64,000 nt of DNA, from contig NZ_FOTF01000004.1 of NCBI RefSeq assembly GCF_900114485.1, forward strand, positions 124,001-188,000. The letters run 5' to 3'. Both the position numbers and the translations under genes were made by a program. The stretch is from Loktanella salsilacus. GTDB lineage: Bacteria > Pseudomonadota > Alphaproteobacteria > Rhodobacterales > Rhodobacteraceae. The notes under the pieces were generated by a model, which searched no databases, was not told the origin of the DNA, and saw nothing but the letters and a program-made list of their open reading frames with translations. Shown piece after piece: positions 43,731 to 51,723 of this stretch. How positions within the stretch are numbered: position 1 is the first letter of the stretch; the number at the start of each line of letters is the position of its first letter.

Positions 43731-43892
43731 TCAGATTAAGGTAATCAGGCCGAAAAGCATCAGTAGGAACAGGATCAGGACAACGAAAATTAGAACCTTT
43801 GCGCCGGTTAGCGCCGCGCCGGAAATCCGGCCAAAGCCAAGAAGTGCCGCAATCGCAGCGACAACCAATAGTGTGACAATCCAGCCAATCAT
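43731..43892 (-). CDS. DUF1328 small membrane protein (YtjA family)
   Basis: A 53-residue protein read directly from the sequence: MIGWIVTLLVVAAIAALLG, then FGRISGAALTGAKVLIF and LILFLLMLFGLI. Two membrane helices linked by a short loop with a conserved Gly-rich turn are typical of DUF1328. AAAGGA lies seven bases before the ATG at 43892. It is too short for most gene callers. It lies between the sulfotransferase pair and trmD, preceded by a 21-base palindrome, so it may have its own promoter. Function unknown; relatives are often stress induced. Confidence 0.85.
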   Translation of the reverse strand: MIGWIVTLLVVAAIAALLGFGRISGAALTGAKVLIFVVLILFLLMLFGLITLI

Positions 43893-43909
43893 GATGCGGT
43901 CCTTTCAAA

Positions 43910-43930
43910 AGTGTTACGACGTCTAACACT
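43910..43930. promoter_or_regulatory. Perfect palindrome ahead of the DUF1328 gene
   Basis: AGTGTTA, spacer CGACGTC, then TAACACT: a 7-7-7 inverted repeat, 17 bases upstream of the DUF1328 ATG. It has no T tract, so an operator is more likely than a terminator. No regulator can be named. Confidence 0.5.
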
Positions 43931-43950
43931 TGATAGGCGCACTCAGTTCC

Positions 43951-44763
43951 CTAGCTGGCAGCACCCGCATCCTTGGCCGCTTTCAGCATCGCGTCCTTCG
44001 CGGACTTCAATGCGGCCTTGTCCCGGCTGTCGCGGTTCATCCGTAGGAATTCAGCCTCTAGTGCTTGTGTCTGGCCGGTGTTGGCGCGGCTTGCAGAGGG
44101 TAGGGCATTGCGCACGGCCTGCGGCACGCCCAGCAGGTCCAGCACGGCGGCAGCGGGCCCCTCTGGCAGGTGACCAACATCAGCGAGGTCGACGAAGTGG
44201 GCGGTGACCCCAAGAGCCTTGGCGATGGCCTCTGCCTCTGCCCTTGGGTCGATCAGCTTTGGAAATCGGGCGCGGAAGGTATCATAGTCATCGCGCAGAT
44301 GGATCGAGCGCAGCAGGTGACCATAGACGCTGCGAATCCAGCTTTCGCGGTCACGCAGCGTGTACAGGAACGTAATCTGCACATCCGCGCCGAACCGGGC
44401 CTGCAGGGCGGCGATGATCTGTTGGCCCAGTGGCACGGCCACGCTGCGATATCCGGTGATCAGTCGCCCCGGAAAACGGCGGTGCCCCGGCATCGACCCG
44501 CTAAAGGTTTCGCGCGACAGCACGATCACGGGCGCATCAGGAATCTTGCCCAAGAACCGATCAAGACTGCGCCGGAACGCACGCAGCCGCCAAGGATAGG
44601 GCTTTTGCCCATAAATCCGCGCAGCGCTGCCAGCGGTCAGGAAATCGGCTTTGCCATAAAAGCTAAGGTAAGGTTTCAGCGCGCGGCGGTTTTGCCCCAG
44701 CCAGCTTTGCAGGCTGGATGTGCCTGTCTTGTGAAACCCCGGATGAACGATGACATGCACCAT
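43951..44763 (-). CDS. Sulfotransferase-like protein 1
   Basis: A 270-residue protein with the PAPS 5'-phosphosulfate-binding loop near the start (HPGFHKTGTSSLQSWL) and a second conserved region around VIVLSRETFSGS and TLRDRESWIRSVYGH, where the 3'-phosphate is bound (Arg and Ser). It probably transfers sulfate from PAPS to a sugar or polymer; the acceptor is not readable. It is a tandem paralogue of the next gene, with an ATGA overlap. No signal peptide. The position within the ribosomal block is unusual. Confidence 0.82.
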   Translation of the reverse strand: MVHVIVHPGFHKTGTSSLQSWLGQNRRALKPYLSFYGKADFLTAGSAARIYGQKPYPWRLRAFRRSLDRFLGKIPDAPVIVLSRETFSGSMPGHRRFPGRLITGYRSVAVPLGQQIIAALQARFGADVQITFLYTLRDRESWIRSVYGHLLRSIHLRDDYDTFRARFPKLIDPRAEAEAIAKALGVTAHFVDLADVGHLPEGPAAAVLDLLGVPQAVRNALPSASRANTGQTQALEAEFLRMNRDSRDKAALKSAKDAMLKAAKDAGAAS

Positions 44764-45566
44764 CAGTTTCTTCGCCAGCCGCCAAGGTCGGTCGCTTGGG
44801 CGAGCTCTGTTTTCGCAGCCTGCACGGCGCGGTCATCCAGATCGCTGCGGTTCAGGTCTAGGAATTGCTGCCACAGCGCTTCCTCTGGCCCAGCGTTGCC
44901 TGCACCTACGGGGGATAGCTTGGCGGTGACCTCTGCCGGCAAGTCCAGCAGTTTGCAGATCGCGCCGCCGGGGCCAAGCGGGTGGTCGCGCATTGCCGAT
45001 AGGTTCAGCGACTGCACTGGAACGCCGCCCAGCGCCACAGAGATTGCGTTGACGTCACTGTCCAGATTGCCAGCGCCTACATAGGTCGCCGCAAAATCGG
45101 CGGCCGACAGGGTCATGCGCTGCCCCCGTAGGTGGTGGCGATAGGCGCTGAATAACCAGCTTGCCGCGTCACGGGTGGTCAGTACGACGCTGAGCTGGGC
45201 ATCTGGGTAGCGGTCTTGGAAATAGCCCGCGAAGTAGGTGATCAACGTCGGGGCCGCGGCGTAGCTATCCACGCCGGGCCAGCCGGGCAGGTGGCCAAGT
45301 AGCCCCTCGCAAGACACGATGATGTCCTGACCCGCACGCGGCGCGGCCTGAGCCATGGCGGTATCCATGGCGGCGACGATATCAATTAGATCAATCGGAT
45401 TGTTGTACCGTGAAAACCGGCAGGCCATACGCACGACGGGTTTCAGGTGGCGCAGCAGCACAGGCGCGGCATAGGGGGCCAGCACCGCGCGATTGAGCCA
45501 CAAAAAATGCTGGATCGAGCTTGTGCCCGTCTTATGAAACCCCGGATGCAGCAGGATTTGGGTCAT
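44763..45566 (-). CDS. Sulfotransferase-like protein 2
   Basis: A 267-residue paralogue of the neighbouring gene: HPGFHKTGTSSIQHFLWLN forms the PAPS-binding loop and VVLTTRDAASWLFSAYRHHL the 3'-phosphate-binding region. The two proteins align over their whole length in motif order but differ in the middle, so they may act on different acceptors. It overlaps rimM (upstream) and paralogue 1 (downstream) by ATGA, so all three are translationally coupled. The role is inferred from motifs only. Confidence 0.82.
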   Translation of the reverse strand: MTQILLHPGFHKTGTSSIQHFLWLNRAVLAPYAAPVLLRHLKPVVRMACRFSRYNNPIDLIDIVAAMDTAMAQAAPRAGQDIIVSCEGLLGHLPGWPGVDSYAAAPTLITYFAGYFQDRYPDAQLSVVLTTRDAASWLFSAYRHHLRGQRMTLSAADFAATYVGAGNLDSDVNAISVALGGVPVQSLNLSAMRDHPLGPGGAICKLLDLPAEVTAKLSPVGAGNAGPEEALWQQFLDLNRSDLDDRAVQAAKTELAQATDLGGWRRN

Positions 45567-46090
45567 GCGGTTGGGAAAAGCCCGTCAGGCGGGTCCGCCA
45601 CAATACGTCCGGTGGCCAAGTCCACTGTCGGCACCACAGCCTGCGTGAACGGCAGCAGGATCGTCTCTGATTGGCCAGGCACCGCGATATCAAGCAGATC
45701 ACCAGCGCCGTGATCGACAACGCGCACGACCTTGCCAAGCGTCACGCCGCCGGTATCCAGAACGGTCAACCCTTCTAGGTCGGCGTAGTAGTATTCGTCG
45801 TCATCCGTCGCAGGCAAAGCGCTGCGCAGGGCATACAGATCGACATTGGTCAGGTCATCAGCGTCCTCTTTGGTGACGACGCCGTCGATCCGGGCGGTAA
45901 ATCCGCCCTTAATCTGTCCGGTCAGCACGATCTGCGCAAAAGTCAGGCCGGTGTCTGTGGTCAGGGGCGTGTAATCGGCAATCGCGGCAGGGTCGGCGCA
46001 AAAGGATTTCAGGCGGACTTCACCGCGCACGCCAAAGGACCCCGACAGGCGGCCGACGATAACGCGGGGATCGGATGCAGTGTCTGTCAT
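45563..46090 (-). CDS. rimM: Ribosome maturation factor RimM
   Basis: A 175-residue two-domain protein. The N-terminal RimM domain has VIVGRLSGSFGVRGEVRLKSF and the C-terminal PRC-barrel-like domain contains DDEYYYADLEGLTVLD and LLPFTQAVVPTVDLATGRI. It helps the maturation of the 30S head together with ribosomal protein S19. ATG 46090 with AGAGG eight bases upstream is preferred to the longer frame from 46309, which would read through the rpsP-rimM gap. It follows rpsP and overlaps a sulfotransferase gene. Confidence 0.96.
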   Translation of the reverse strand: MTDTASDPRVIVGRLSGSFGVRGEVRLKSFCADPAAIADYTPLTTDTGLTFAQIVLTGQIKGGFTARIDGVVTKEDADDLTNVDLYALRSALPATDDDEYYYADLEGLTVLDTGGVTLGKVVRVVDHGAGDLLDIAVPGQSETILLPFTQAVVPTVDLATGRIVADPPDGLFPTA

Positions 46091-46190
46091 AGCGGAACCT
46101 CTGATTGGCGGGGCGCTGGCGATCAGCGCTCGGCAAAGCAGGGGAGGGGTGCAGGCCGGATCATGACGATCCGGCCTGCGGCAGGCAAGA

Positions 46191-46589
46191 TTACTCTGCT
46201 GCGGCTTCTTCAGCAGGTGCTTCTGCTGGTGCGTTTGCAGCTTCGTCGATCGCAGCCTGCTTGGCAGCTTTCTCGGTTGCGCGTGCTTTAGCAGCTTTGC
46301 CTGGCTCACCCTTTTTCAGGTTAGCGCGGTCTTTCTTAGGCATCGCGCCAGCAGCTTCCAGCATACGCGCAACGCGGTCGGTTGGCTGAGCGCCTTGGTC
46401 CAGCCAGTACTGCACGCGCTCCATGTCCATTTTGACGCGGTTTTCGTCGTCCTTGGACAGCATTGGTGCATATGTGCCCAGCTTTTCCTTGAAGCGGCCA
46501 TCGCGCGGCATGCGGCTGTCAGCAGCAACGATCGAGTAGTAAGGGCGCTTCTTGGAGCCGCCACGGGCGAGACGAATTTTCATAGACAT
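46191..46589 (-). CDS. rpsP: 30S ribosomal protein S16
   Basis: A 132-residue S16 whose core is normal ([19 protein letters not shown], then [16 protein letters not shown]) followed by an alphaproteobacterial extension rich in Ala, Glu and Lys after residue 85 (for example [19 protein letters not shown] in part). It binds 16S rRNA early in assembly. The start MSM at 46589 has AAGGA eight bases upstream. It lies between a chorismate mutase gene and rimM. Confidence 0.97.
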   Translation of the reverse strand: MSMKIRLARGGSKKRPYYSIVAADSRMPRDGRFKEKLGTYAPMLSKDDENRVKMDMERVQYWLDQGAQPTDRVARMLEAAGAMPKKDRANLKKGEPGKAAKARATEKAAKQAAIDEAANAPAEAPAEEAAAE

Positions 46590-46631
46590 AGTGTATTTCC
46601 TTACGTTTGGCAGAAGTGACAGCAAATGCCG

Positions 46632-46928
46632 TCAGGATTGGTGTTGTTCGTGGTGGTGGATGACTTCCTGAATGATGAAGTTCAGGAATTTCTTGGCGAA
46701 TTCAGGGTCCAAATCGGCCTGATCCGCAAGATTGGTAAGGCGGGCGATCTGGGTCGCCTCGCGCGTCGGGTCCGAAGGCGGCAAGGCATGTTCTGCCTTC
46801 AGCCGGCCTACGGCCTGTGTATGTTTGAACCGCTCGCCGAGCGTATAGACAAGGATCGCGTCCAGCCGGTCGATGCTGGCGCGGTGATCCTTCAGGACTT
46901 CGGCGGCGCGGTTCGTGTCGTCTGTCAC
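46632..46928 (-). CDS. Chorismate mutase, AroQ class
   Basis: A 98-residue all-helical AroQ-type chorismate mutase that would convert chorismate to prephenate for Phe and Tyr synthesis. The conserved Arg and Lys pattern is visible in HRASIDRLDAILVYTLGERF and QAVGRLKAEHALP, with a final helix ending in QEVIHHHEQ. The start codon is GTG and overlaps the stop of the upstream acetyltransferase gene (GTGA). It lies between ffh and rpsP. The match is good, though some proteins of this group make pyruvate from isochorismate instead. Confidence 0.88.
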   Translation of the reverse strand: MTDDTNRAAEVLKDHRASIDRLDAILVYTLGERFKHTQAVGRLKAEHALPPSDPTREATQIARLTNLADQADLDPEFAKKFLNFIIQEVIHHHEQHQS

Positions 46929-47497
46929 AGCTCGTACTCCGGCCGTGCATAGCGCCAGACTTCGCAGCCGTCGTGCATTTCGCCCGGTACTTTTTCAGCG
47001 CCAAGACGCTTGGCCAGCGCGATGGCGCGGTCATTTTCGGGGTCGATGTAGCTGACCAGCGTGTCAAAGCTTAGGGCGTTCCACGCGTTGTTGCGGGCCT
47101 TTTCCGACGCTTCAAAGGCATAGCCTTGGCCTTCGGCCTCTTCGGTGAACAAAAAACCAAGCTCTGGCTCTGGATCGCCGGTTTCATGGCCGAGCAGCAC
47201 AAAGCCCAAGACGCGCTTGTCGTCCTGATGTTCGACTGTCCACAATCCGCAGCCGCGCAGAATCCAGCTTGCGGTCAGCTGAATGAAATCATCCCAAGCG
47301 CCTTCGCGCGTCAGCGGGCCAGAGACATAGCGGCCACGGTCGGACGTCACCAGATCAGCAAAGACGTTGAAGTCTTCCATGTAGGGGCCGCGCAAGATGC
47401 AGCGGTCCGACGCAATGCGCGGCAGCGACTGCGCGATCCGCTCGACGGCGACGGCGGCTTGTCCGGCGGGGGGCTGTTCCCAGGGGTGAATGGTCAT
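46925..47497 (-). CDS. GNAT acetyltransferase (RimJ/RimL type) 1
   Basis: A 190-residue GNAT-fold protein with the acetyl-CoA region PEPELGFLFTEEAEGQGYAFEA near residue 110 and the typical DPENDRAIALAKRLGAE at the C-terminus, as in RimJ/RimL-like N-acetyltransferases. It overlaps the chorismate mutase start by GTGA and follows a second GNAT gene by 24 bases. The two are probably related by duplication. Substrate unknown. Confidence 0.88.
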   Translation of the reverse strand: MTIHPWEQPPAGQAAVAVERIAQSLPRIASDRCILRGPYMEDFNVFADLVTSDRGRYVSGPLTREGAWDDFIQLTASWILRGCGLWTVEHQDDKRVLGFVLLGHETGDPEPELGFLFTEEAEGQGYAFEASEKARNNAWNALSFDTLVSYIDPENDRAIALAKRLGAEKVPGEMHDGCEVWRYARPEYEL

Positions 47498-47521
47498 GGC
47501 AAGTCCTTGGATGCTGTGGCG

Positions 47522-48049
47522 CTAAATGCCGGGTTGCGGGGCGGGGTGGCGCCAAGCGGCGCTGTCGGGATAGCTGGTTGGCATCGGGGCTGCAGGATCG
47601 CGCACAGCGCCAAGTTTTTCAGCCAGTCCGATGGACCGGATGTTGTCCGGGTGGATATAGCTGACGGCAGTCGTCCATCCTAGAACATCAAAGGCGTGGG
47701 CGATGGCGGCGCGGGCGGCTTCGGCTGCAATGCCGGTGCCTTCGGTCGCGGGATCGAAGATCATCCAGCCAATTTCAGTCTCTGGCCAGTCGGGCGGGGT
47801 CCAAGGGCCGACAAGGCCGATGGCGGTATTGTCGCCGCGCCGGGTCACGGCCCACATGCCGTAGCCAAAGATATCCCAATGCCCCAGCTCGGCCGCAAAG
47901 CTGCGCCAGGTGCTGCCGATATTGCCCTGATGGTCGAAAAACGCGGCGCGGTCTGATTGCATGAAGTCACGGAACGCCGCCCAGTCGCCAGCAACAGGCT
48001 GGCGCAGGATCAGGCGTTCAGTTTGCAGGTTTGGCGCAGTCTTCAGCAT
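47522..48049 (-). CDS. GNAT acetyltransferase (RimJ/RimL type) 2
   Basis: A 175-residue RimJ/RimL-like acetyltransferase: TERLILRQPVAGDWAAFRDFM at the N-terminus, ETEIGWMIFDPATEGTGIAAEA for acetyl-CoA binding and HPDNIRSIGLAEKLGA near the end. It is the paralogue of the next gene downstream. It lies between ffh and that gene, with a dispersed repeat between it and ffh. Substrate unknown. Confidence 0.9.
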   Translation of the reverse strand: MLKTAPNLQTERLILRQPVAGDWAAFRDFMQSDRAAFFDHQGNIGSTWRSFAAELGHWDIFGYGMWAVTRRGDNTAIGLVGPWTPPDWPETEIGWMIFDPATEGTGIAAEAARAAIAHAFDVLGWTTAVSYIHPDNIRSIGLAEKLGAVRDPAAPMPTSYPDSAAWRHPAPQPGI

Positions 48050-48082
48050 GGCGCAGCCTCGTGCGCGCGGCGGGCAACGGGT

Positions 48083-48113
48083 GCCTCCGGCGGGAGTTTG
48101 TGGGCCAGATGAA
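48083..48113 (+). repeat. Dispersed intergenic repeat, copy 6
   Basis: GCCTCCGGCGGGAGTTTGTG then GGCCAGATGAAAACG on the plus strand, the same family as the copy at 21543. It lies between ffh and an acetyltransferase gene, opposite in orientation to both. Confidence 0.65.
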
Positions 48114-48129
48114 AACGCATCGTCATCGC

Positions 48130-49620
48130 TTATTTCTTTTTCCCAAATCCAGACAGACCGGCGGGCAGCTTCATGCCGCCGCCTAGGCCGGGCAGGCCGC
48201 CAGCGGGCATCTTGCCTTGCAGGGCTTTTGCGGCTTCTTGCATGGCAGCGGGGTCGTTCATGTCGGGCATGCCGCCACCTTTGCCCATCATCTGCTTCAT
48301 GGCCTGCTTCAGCATGCCGCCTTTGCCCATTTTCTTCATCATGTCGGCCATCTGGCGGTGCTGTTTGACCAGCTTGTTCAGTTCCGACACTTCCAGACCC
48401 GCACCCTTGGCGATCCGCTTTTTACGGCTTGCGGCCATCAGGTCGGGGTTGGCACGTTCTTGTTTCGTCATAGAGTTGATGAGCGCGATCTGGCGGCGCA
48501 GGATGCCGTCATCCATGCCGGCGGCGTCCATCTGCTTGGACATTTTGCCCATGCCGGGCAGCATGCCCATCATGCCTTCCATACCGCCCATTTTGAGCAT
48601 CTGGTCCAGCTGCATCTTGAGGTCGTTCATGTTGAAGCGGCCCTTTTGGAACCGTTTCATCATCTTTTCGGCTTGTTCAGCCTCGATGGTTTGTTGTGCT
48701 TTCTCGACCAGCGCAACGATGTCGCCCATGCCAAGGATGCGGCCCGCGATGCGCGACGGCTCGAAAGTCTCGATCGCGTCCATCTTTTCGCCAAGGCCGA
48801 CAAAACGGATCGGCTTGCCGGTGATGGCGCGCATGGACAAAGCCGCGCCGCCGCGACCGTCGCCGTCCATCCGGGTCAGTACGACACCGGTAACGCCGAT
48901 TTTGTCGTCGAATTCTTGTGCAACGTTGACGGCGTCCTGACCCGTCAGACCGTCGACGACCAGCAGGGTTTCGCGCGGGTTGGCGATGTCGCGCACGGCA
49001 GCGGCCTGTGCGATCAGTTCAGCGTCGATGTGCAACCGGCCCGCTGTATCGAGCATGTAGACATCGTAGCCACCAAGGGAGGCCGCAGTCTTAGCGCGTT
49101 TCGCGATCTGGACAGGGGTTTCGCCCTTGACGATCGGCAGCGTGTCGACGCCGATCTGCACGCCAAGGATGGCCAGCTGTTCCATCGCGGCCGGGCGGTT
49201 GGTGTCAAGGGACGCCATCAGCACGCGCTTGCCTTCACGCTCTTTCAAGCGCTTGGCCAGCTTGGCGGTCGTGGTGGTTTTACCAGAGCCTTGCAGACCG
49301 ACCATCAGGATCGGGGCAGGCGGGTTGTCAATTTTCAGCGCGCCGGGGTCAGTGTCGCCAGTCAGCACACGTTCCAGTTCGTCATGGACGATCTTGACGA
49401 CTTGCTGGCCGGGGGTGATCGACTTGGTGACGGCCTGGCCGGTCGCCTTTTCCTGCACAGCGGCGACGAAATCGCGGGCGACTGACAGAGAGACGTCAGC
49501 CTCTAGCAAGGCCACGCGGACCTCGCGCAGGGCGGTTTTGACGTCGTCGTCGGACAGCGCACCTTGTTTGGTGAGCTTGTCAAAAACGCCTGACAGGCGG
49601 TCTGATAGGTTCTCGAACAT
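48130..49620 (-). CDS. ffh: Signal recognition particle protein Ffh
   Basis: A 496-residue SRP GTPase. The N domain is followed by the G domain with GLQGSGKTTT, DTAGRLHID and TRMDGDGRGGAAL. The C-terminal M domain is Met-rich (MLKMGGMEGMMGMLPGMGKM) and binds signal sequences and SRP RNA; it ends in a Gly/Met/Lys tail. It targets membrane proteins to the Sec translocon. The start is at 49620 (MFENLSDRLSGVF); a longer frame from 49656 has no family support. First gene of this block. Confidence 0.97.
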   Translation of the reverse strand: MFENLSDRLSGVFDKLTKQGALSDDDVKTALREVRVALLEADVSLSVARDFVAAVQEKATGQAVTKSITPGQQVVKIVHDELERVLTGDTDPGALKIDNPPAPILMVGLQGSGKTTTTAKLAKRLKEREGKRVLMASLDTNRPAAMEQLAILGVQIGVDTLPIVKGETPVQIAKRAKTAASLGGYDVYMLDTAGRLHIDAELIAQAAAVRDIANPRETLLVVDGLTGQDAVNVAQEFDDKIGVTGVVLTRMDGDGRGGAALSMRAITGKPIRFVGLGEKMDAIETFEPSRIAGRILGMGDIVALVEKAQQTIEAEQAEKMMKRFQKGRFNMNDLKMQLDQMLKMGGMEGMMGMLPGMGKMSKQMDAAGMDDGILRRQIALINSMTKQERANPDLMAASRKKRIAKGAGLEVSELNKLVKQHRQMADMMKKMGKGGMLKQAMKQMMGKGGGMPDMNDPAAMQEAAKALQGKMPAGGLPGLGGGMKLPAGLSGFGKKK

Positions 49621-49793
49621 CGGCGCGGGCCCCGTTTCGTTACATCCAGACCCCAATATAGGGCGGATGGGTCAATGCAGTAACGCCCCCGTGGGCGCAA
49701 CGCGCTGACGAGGGGCGATCCTTTGACAAGCAAAGGACCGGAAGGCTTTGCTTCCGGGTGTTACAAGGCGTTTAGAATGTGCAGGGCTGCGAG

Positions 49794-50717
49794 TCAAGTA
49801 TACTGGCGTTTGGTGCCGGGCAGGGTGTGGCTGGCAAGGAACTGGCCGATTTCAGCAACGCTCGCGTCCGCCTCTGGTGTGCGGCCAACGCCCATGTGCC
49901 AGACGTGGGGCAAGCCGGTTTGCGTGTGAAGGGTCACGTCGACGCCCTGCGCGCGCAGATGGTCTGCCATCAGGCGGGCGTCGTCAAACAGGACCTCTGT
50001 GGTGTCGGCATGGATCAGCACGGGCGGCGCGCCGGTGAAGTTGCCCAAGATCGGCGATGCATCAGGTTGCGCCGGGTCCGCGCCTGCCAAATAGGCCGCG
50101 ACACCGCGCGCGCCCCAGCGGGTCGAGACAAGTGGATCACTGCGGCGGTTTGCCGTAAGGCTTGGGTTATTCATGCGCAGATCGGTAATCGGCGACATGA
50201 CGGCCACGGCAGCAGGCAGTGTCAGCCCTTTCGCGATGATCCGTTGCAGCAGCGCCAGGGCGATATTTCCGCCAGCGCTGTCGCCTGCCAGCGTCAAAGG
50301 CCCGCAATCTGGATCATCCGACAGGGCGCGCCACGTGGCCTCTGCATCGTCTAGCGCGGCGGGAAAGGGATGCTCTGGTGCCATGCGGTAATTTAGGAAC
50401 ACAGCGCGCATACCCGCGGACTTGCCGATGGCCGCAACCAAGTGGCGGTAGCCGCGCAGGTTACCCATGACGAAAGCGCCGCCGTGAATATAAAGTAAGG
50501 TGCCGTGGTTCTGCGCTTGCCCGGCGTCGCACAGGGTGCAGTTGCGCGTGCCAAGCTGGATCGGCACCGTTGTCAGCCCCGCTGGCGTGCGCATATGAAT
50601 GATCGCGTTGAGCGTAAACAGCCGCCGCAAGATCGCAGGGCTGCGCACGGCCGCTAACAGCGGCTTTTGCACGAAACGTGCGTTCAAAGTTGCAAGGCGC
50701 TGGGGCAAGGAATGCAT
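49794..50717 (-). CDS. Alpha/beta hydrolase, HSL-type esterase
   Basis: A 307-residue enzyme of the hormone-sensitive-lipase esterase group (Abhydrolase_3). The oxyanion motif HGGAFVMGN lies near residue 78 and the nucleophile elbow GDSAGGN near residue 144. Asp in ILIHADTTEVLFDDA and His in GLPHVWHMG complete the catalytic triad. It probably cleaves short-chain esters in the cytoplasm. No signal peptide. It is divergent from a LysR-type regulator gene 127 bases away, which may control it. Confidence 0.9.
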   Translation of the reverse strand: MHSLPQRLATLNARFVQKPLLAAVRSPAILRRLFTLNAIIHMRTPAGLTTVPIQLGTRNCTLCDAGQAQNHGTLLYIHGGAFVMGNLRGYRHLVAAIGKSAGMRAVFLNYRMAPEHPFPAALDDAEATWRALSDDPDCGPLTLAGDSAGGNIALALLQRIIAKGLTLPAAVAVMSPITDLRMNNPSLTANRRSDPLVSTRWGARGVAAYLAGADPAQPDASPILGNFTGAPPVLIHADTTEVLFDDARLMADHLRAQGVDVTLHTQTGLPHVWHMGVGRTPEADASVAEIGQFLASHTLPGTKRQYT

Positions 50718-50844
50718 ATGCCCATGTTTGCGGCATAGGGCGTGCAGTCAAGGCCCATGCGACCAGTTGCACCGATTAGTCATTGCAATTTCAAACAGAA
50801 TTGCGGAACGATTGCGCGCAAGGTTCATTACTGCACAGGACAAC

Positions 50845-51723
50845 ATGGATAGCTGGGACGAAATCCGCACTGCATTTCAGGTTGCGCGCGCTGGCACGGT
50901 GAGCGGCGCTGCAGATGCGCTTGGCGTACACCATGCCACCGTGATCCGTCATATCGACGCGTTAGAGGGGCGTTTGGGCGTGAAGCTGTTCCAACGCCAT
51001 GCACGGGGATACACCCCAACAGAGGCAGGCGTGGATTTGCTGCGCGTTGCCCAAGCGACGGACGAACAGTTCACCCAGCTTGCAGGGCGGATCAAAGGTC
51101 TTGGCGACGGCGTGCGCGGGGAACTGGTCATCACATCGCTGGCGTCGCTGAGTCCTGTGCTGATCCCAATCTTGACAGATTTCCAGCACGACTACCCTGA
51201 AATCAGATTGCAGTTCCTGACCGATGACCGGGTGTTCCGCCTTGAATATGGCGAGGCGCATGTCGCGATCCGCGCGGGTAGCCAGCCGTCAGAGCCTGAT
51301 AACGTCGTGCAGTTGCTGGTGTCGCAAAGCATGGCTTTGGTGGCCTCTGACGACTACATCGCCCGCTTTGGCATGCCAAAGGGCGAGGATGATCTAAAGA
51401 ACCACTATTTCGTGTCACATGTCGAAGAGCCGCATCGCGCGCCGTTTTTCCGCTGGTTGCATGAAAAAGTCGGACCGTCCCGGATGGTGCTGCGCGCCAC
51501 TGATATGCGCGTTATGACCGACGCGATCGTGGCCGGGGCCGGCATCGGCTTTATTTCAGAACTAGAACTGCCGCTTTACCCGACCCTAAAGCGGGTGATG
51601 CCGTCGCCAGCAGAGTGGACGGTGCAACTGTGGCTGGTGACCCACGTCGACCTGCATCGCAGCGTCAAAGTGCAGACCTTCCTTAGCCACCTTAAGGCGC
51701 GTGCCGCCGAATTTGAAATCTGA
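50845..51723 (+). CDS. LysR family transcriptional regulator
   Basis: A 292-residue LysR-type regulator: N-terminal HTH with AGTVSGAADALGVHHATVIRHI and EGRLGVKLFQRHARGYTPTEA, followed by a co-inducer domain. AGGA lies five bases before the ATG at 50845; the frame is open from 50599 but that part runs into the divergent esterase promoter. It is next to an EamA transporter gene with a TGATG overlap, so the regulator and transporter are translationally coupled. Ligand unknown. Confidence 0.92.
   Translation: MDSWDEIRTAFQVARAGTVSGAADALGVHHATVIRHIDALEGRLGVKLFQRHARGYTPTEAGVDLLRVAQATDEQFTQLAGRIKGLGDGVRGELVITSLASLSPVLIPILTDFQHDYPEIRLQFLTDDRVFRLEYGEAHVAIRAGSQPSEPDNVVQLLVSQSMALVASDDYIARFGMPKGEDDLKNHYFVSHVEEPHRAPFFRWLHEKVGPSRMVLRATDMRVMTDAIVAGAGIGFISELELPLYPTLKRVMPSPAEWTVQLWLVTHVDLHRSVKVQTFLSHLKARAAEFEI

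Noticed and set aside
44170-45084. 304-residue plus-strand frame opposite the sulfotransferase genes
   Set aside because: Antisense to two paralogues with conserved PAPS motifs; no ribosome site or recognisable domain.
48217-49485. 422-residue plus-strand frame opposite ffh
   Set aside because: Antisense to ffh, a universally conserved gene. His-rich low-complexity translation without domains.
49738-49757. CCGGAAG-N6-CTTCCGG hairpin as a terminator
   Set aside because: No T run follows on either strand and the stem is short. It may be a chance repeat.
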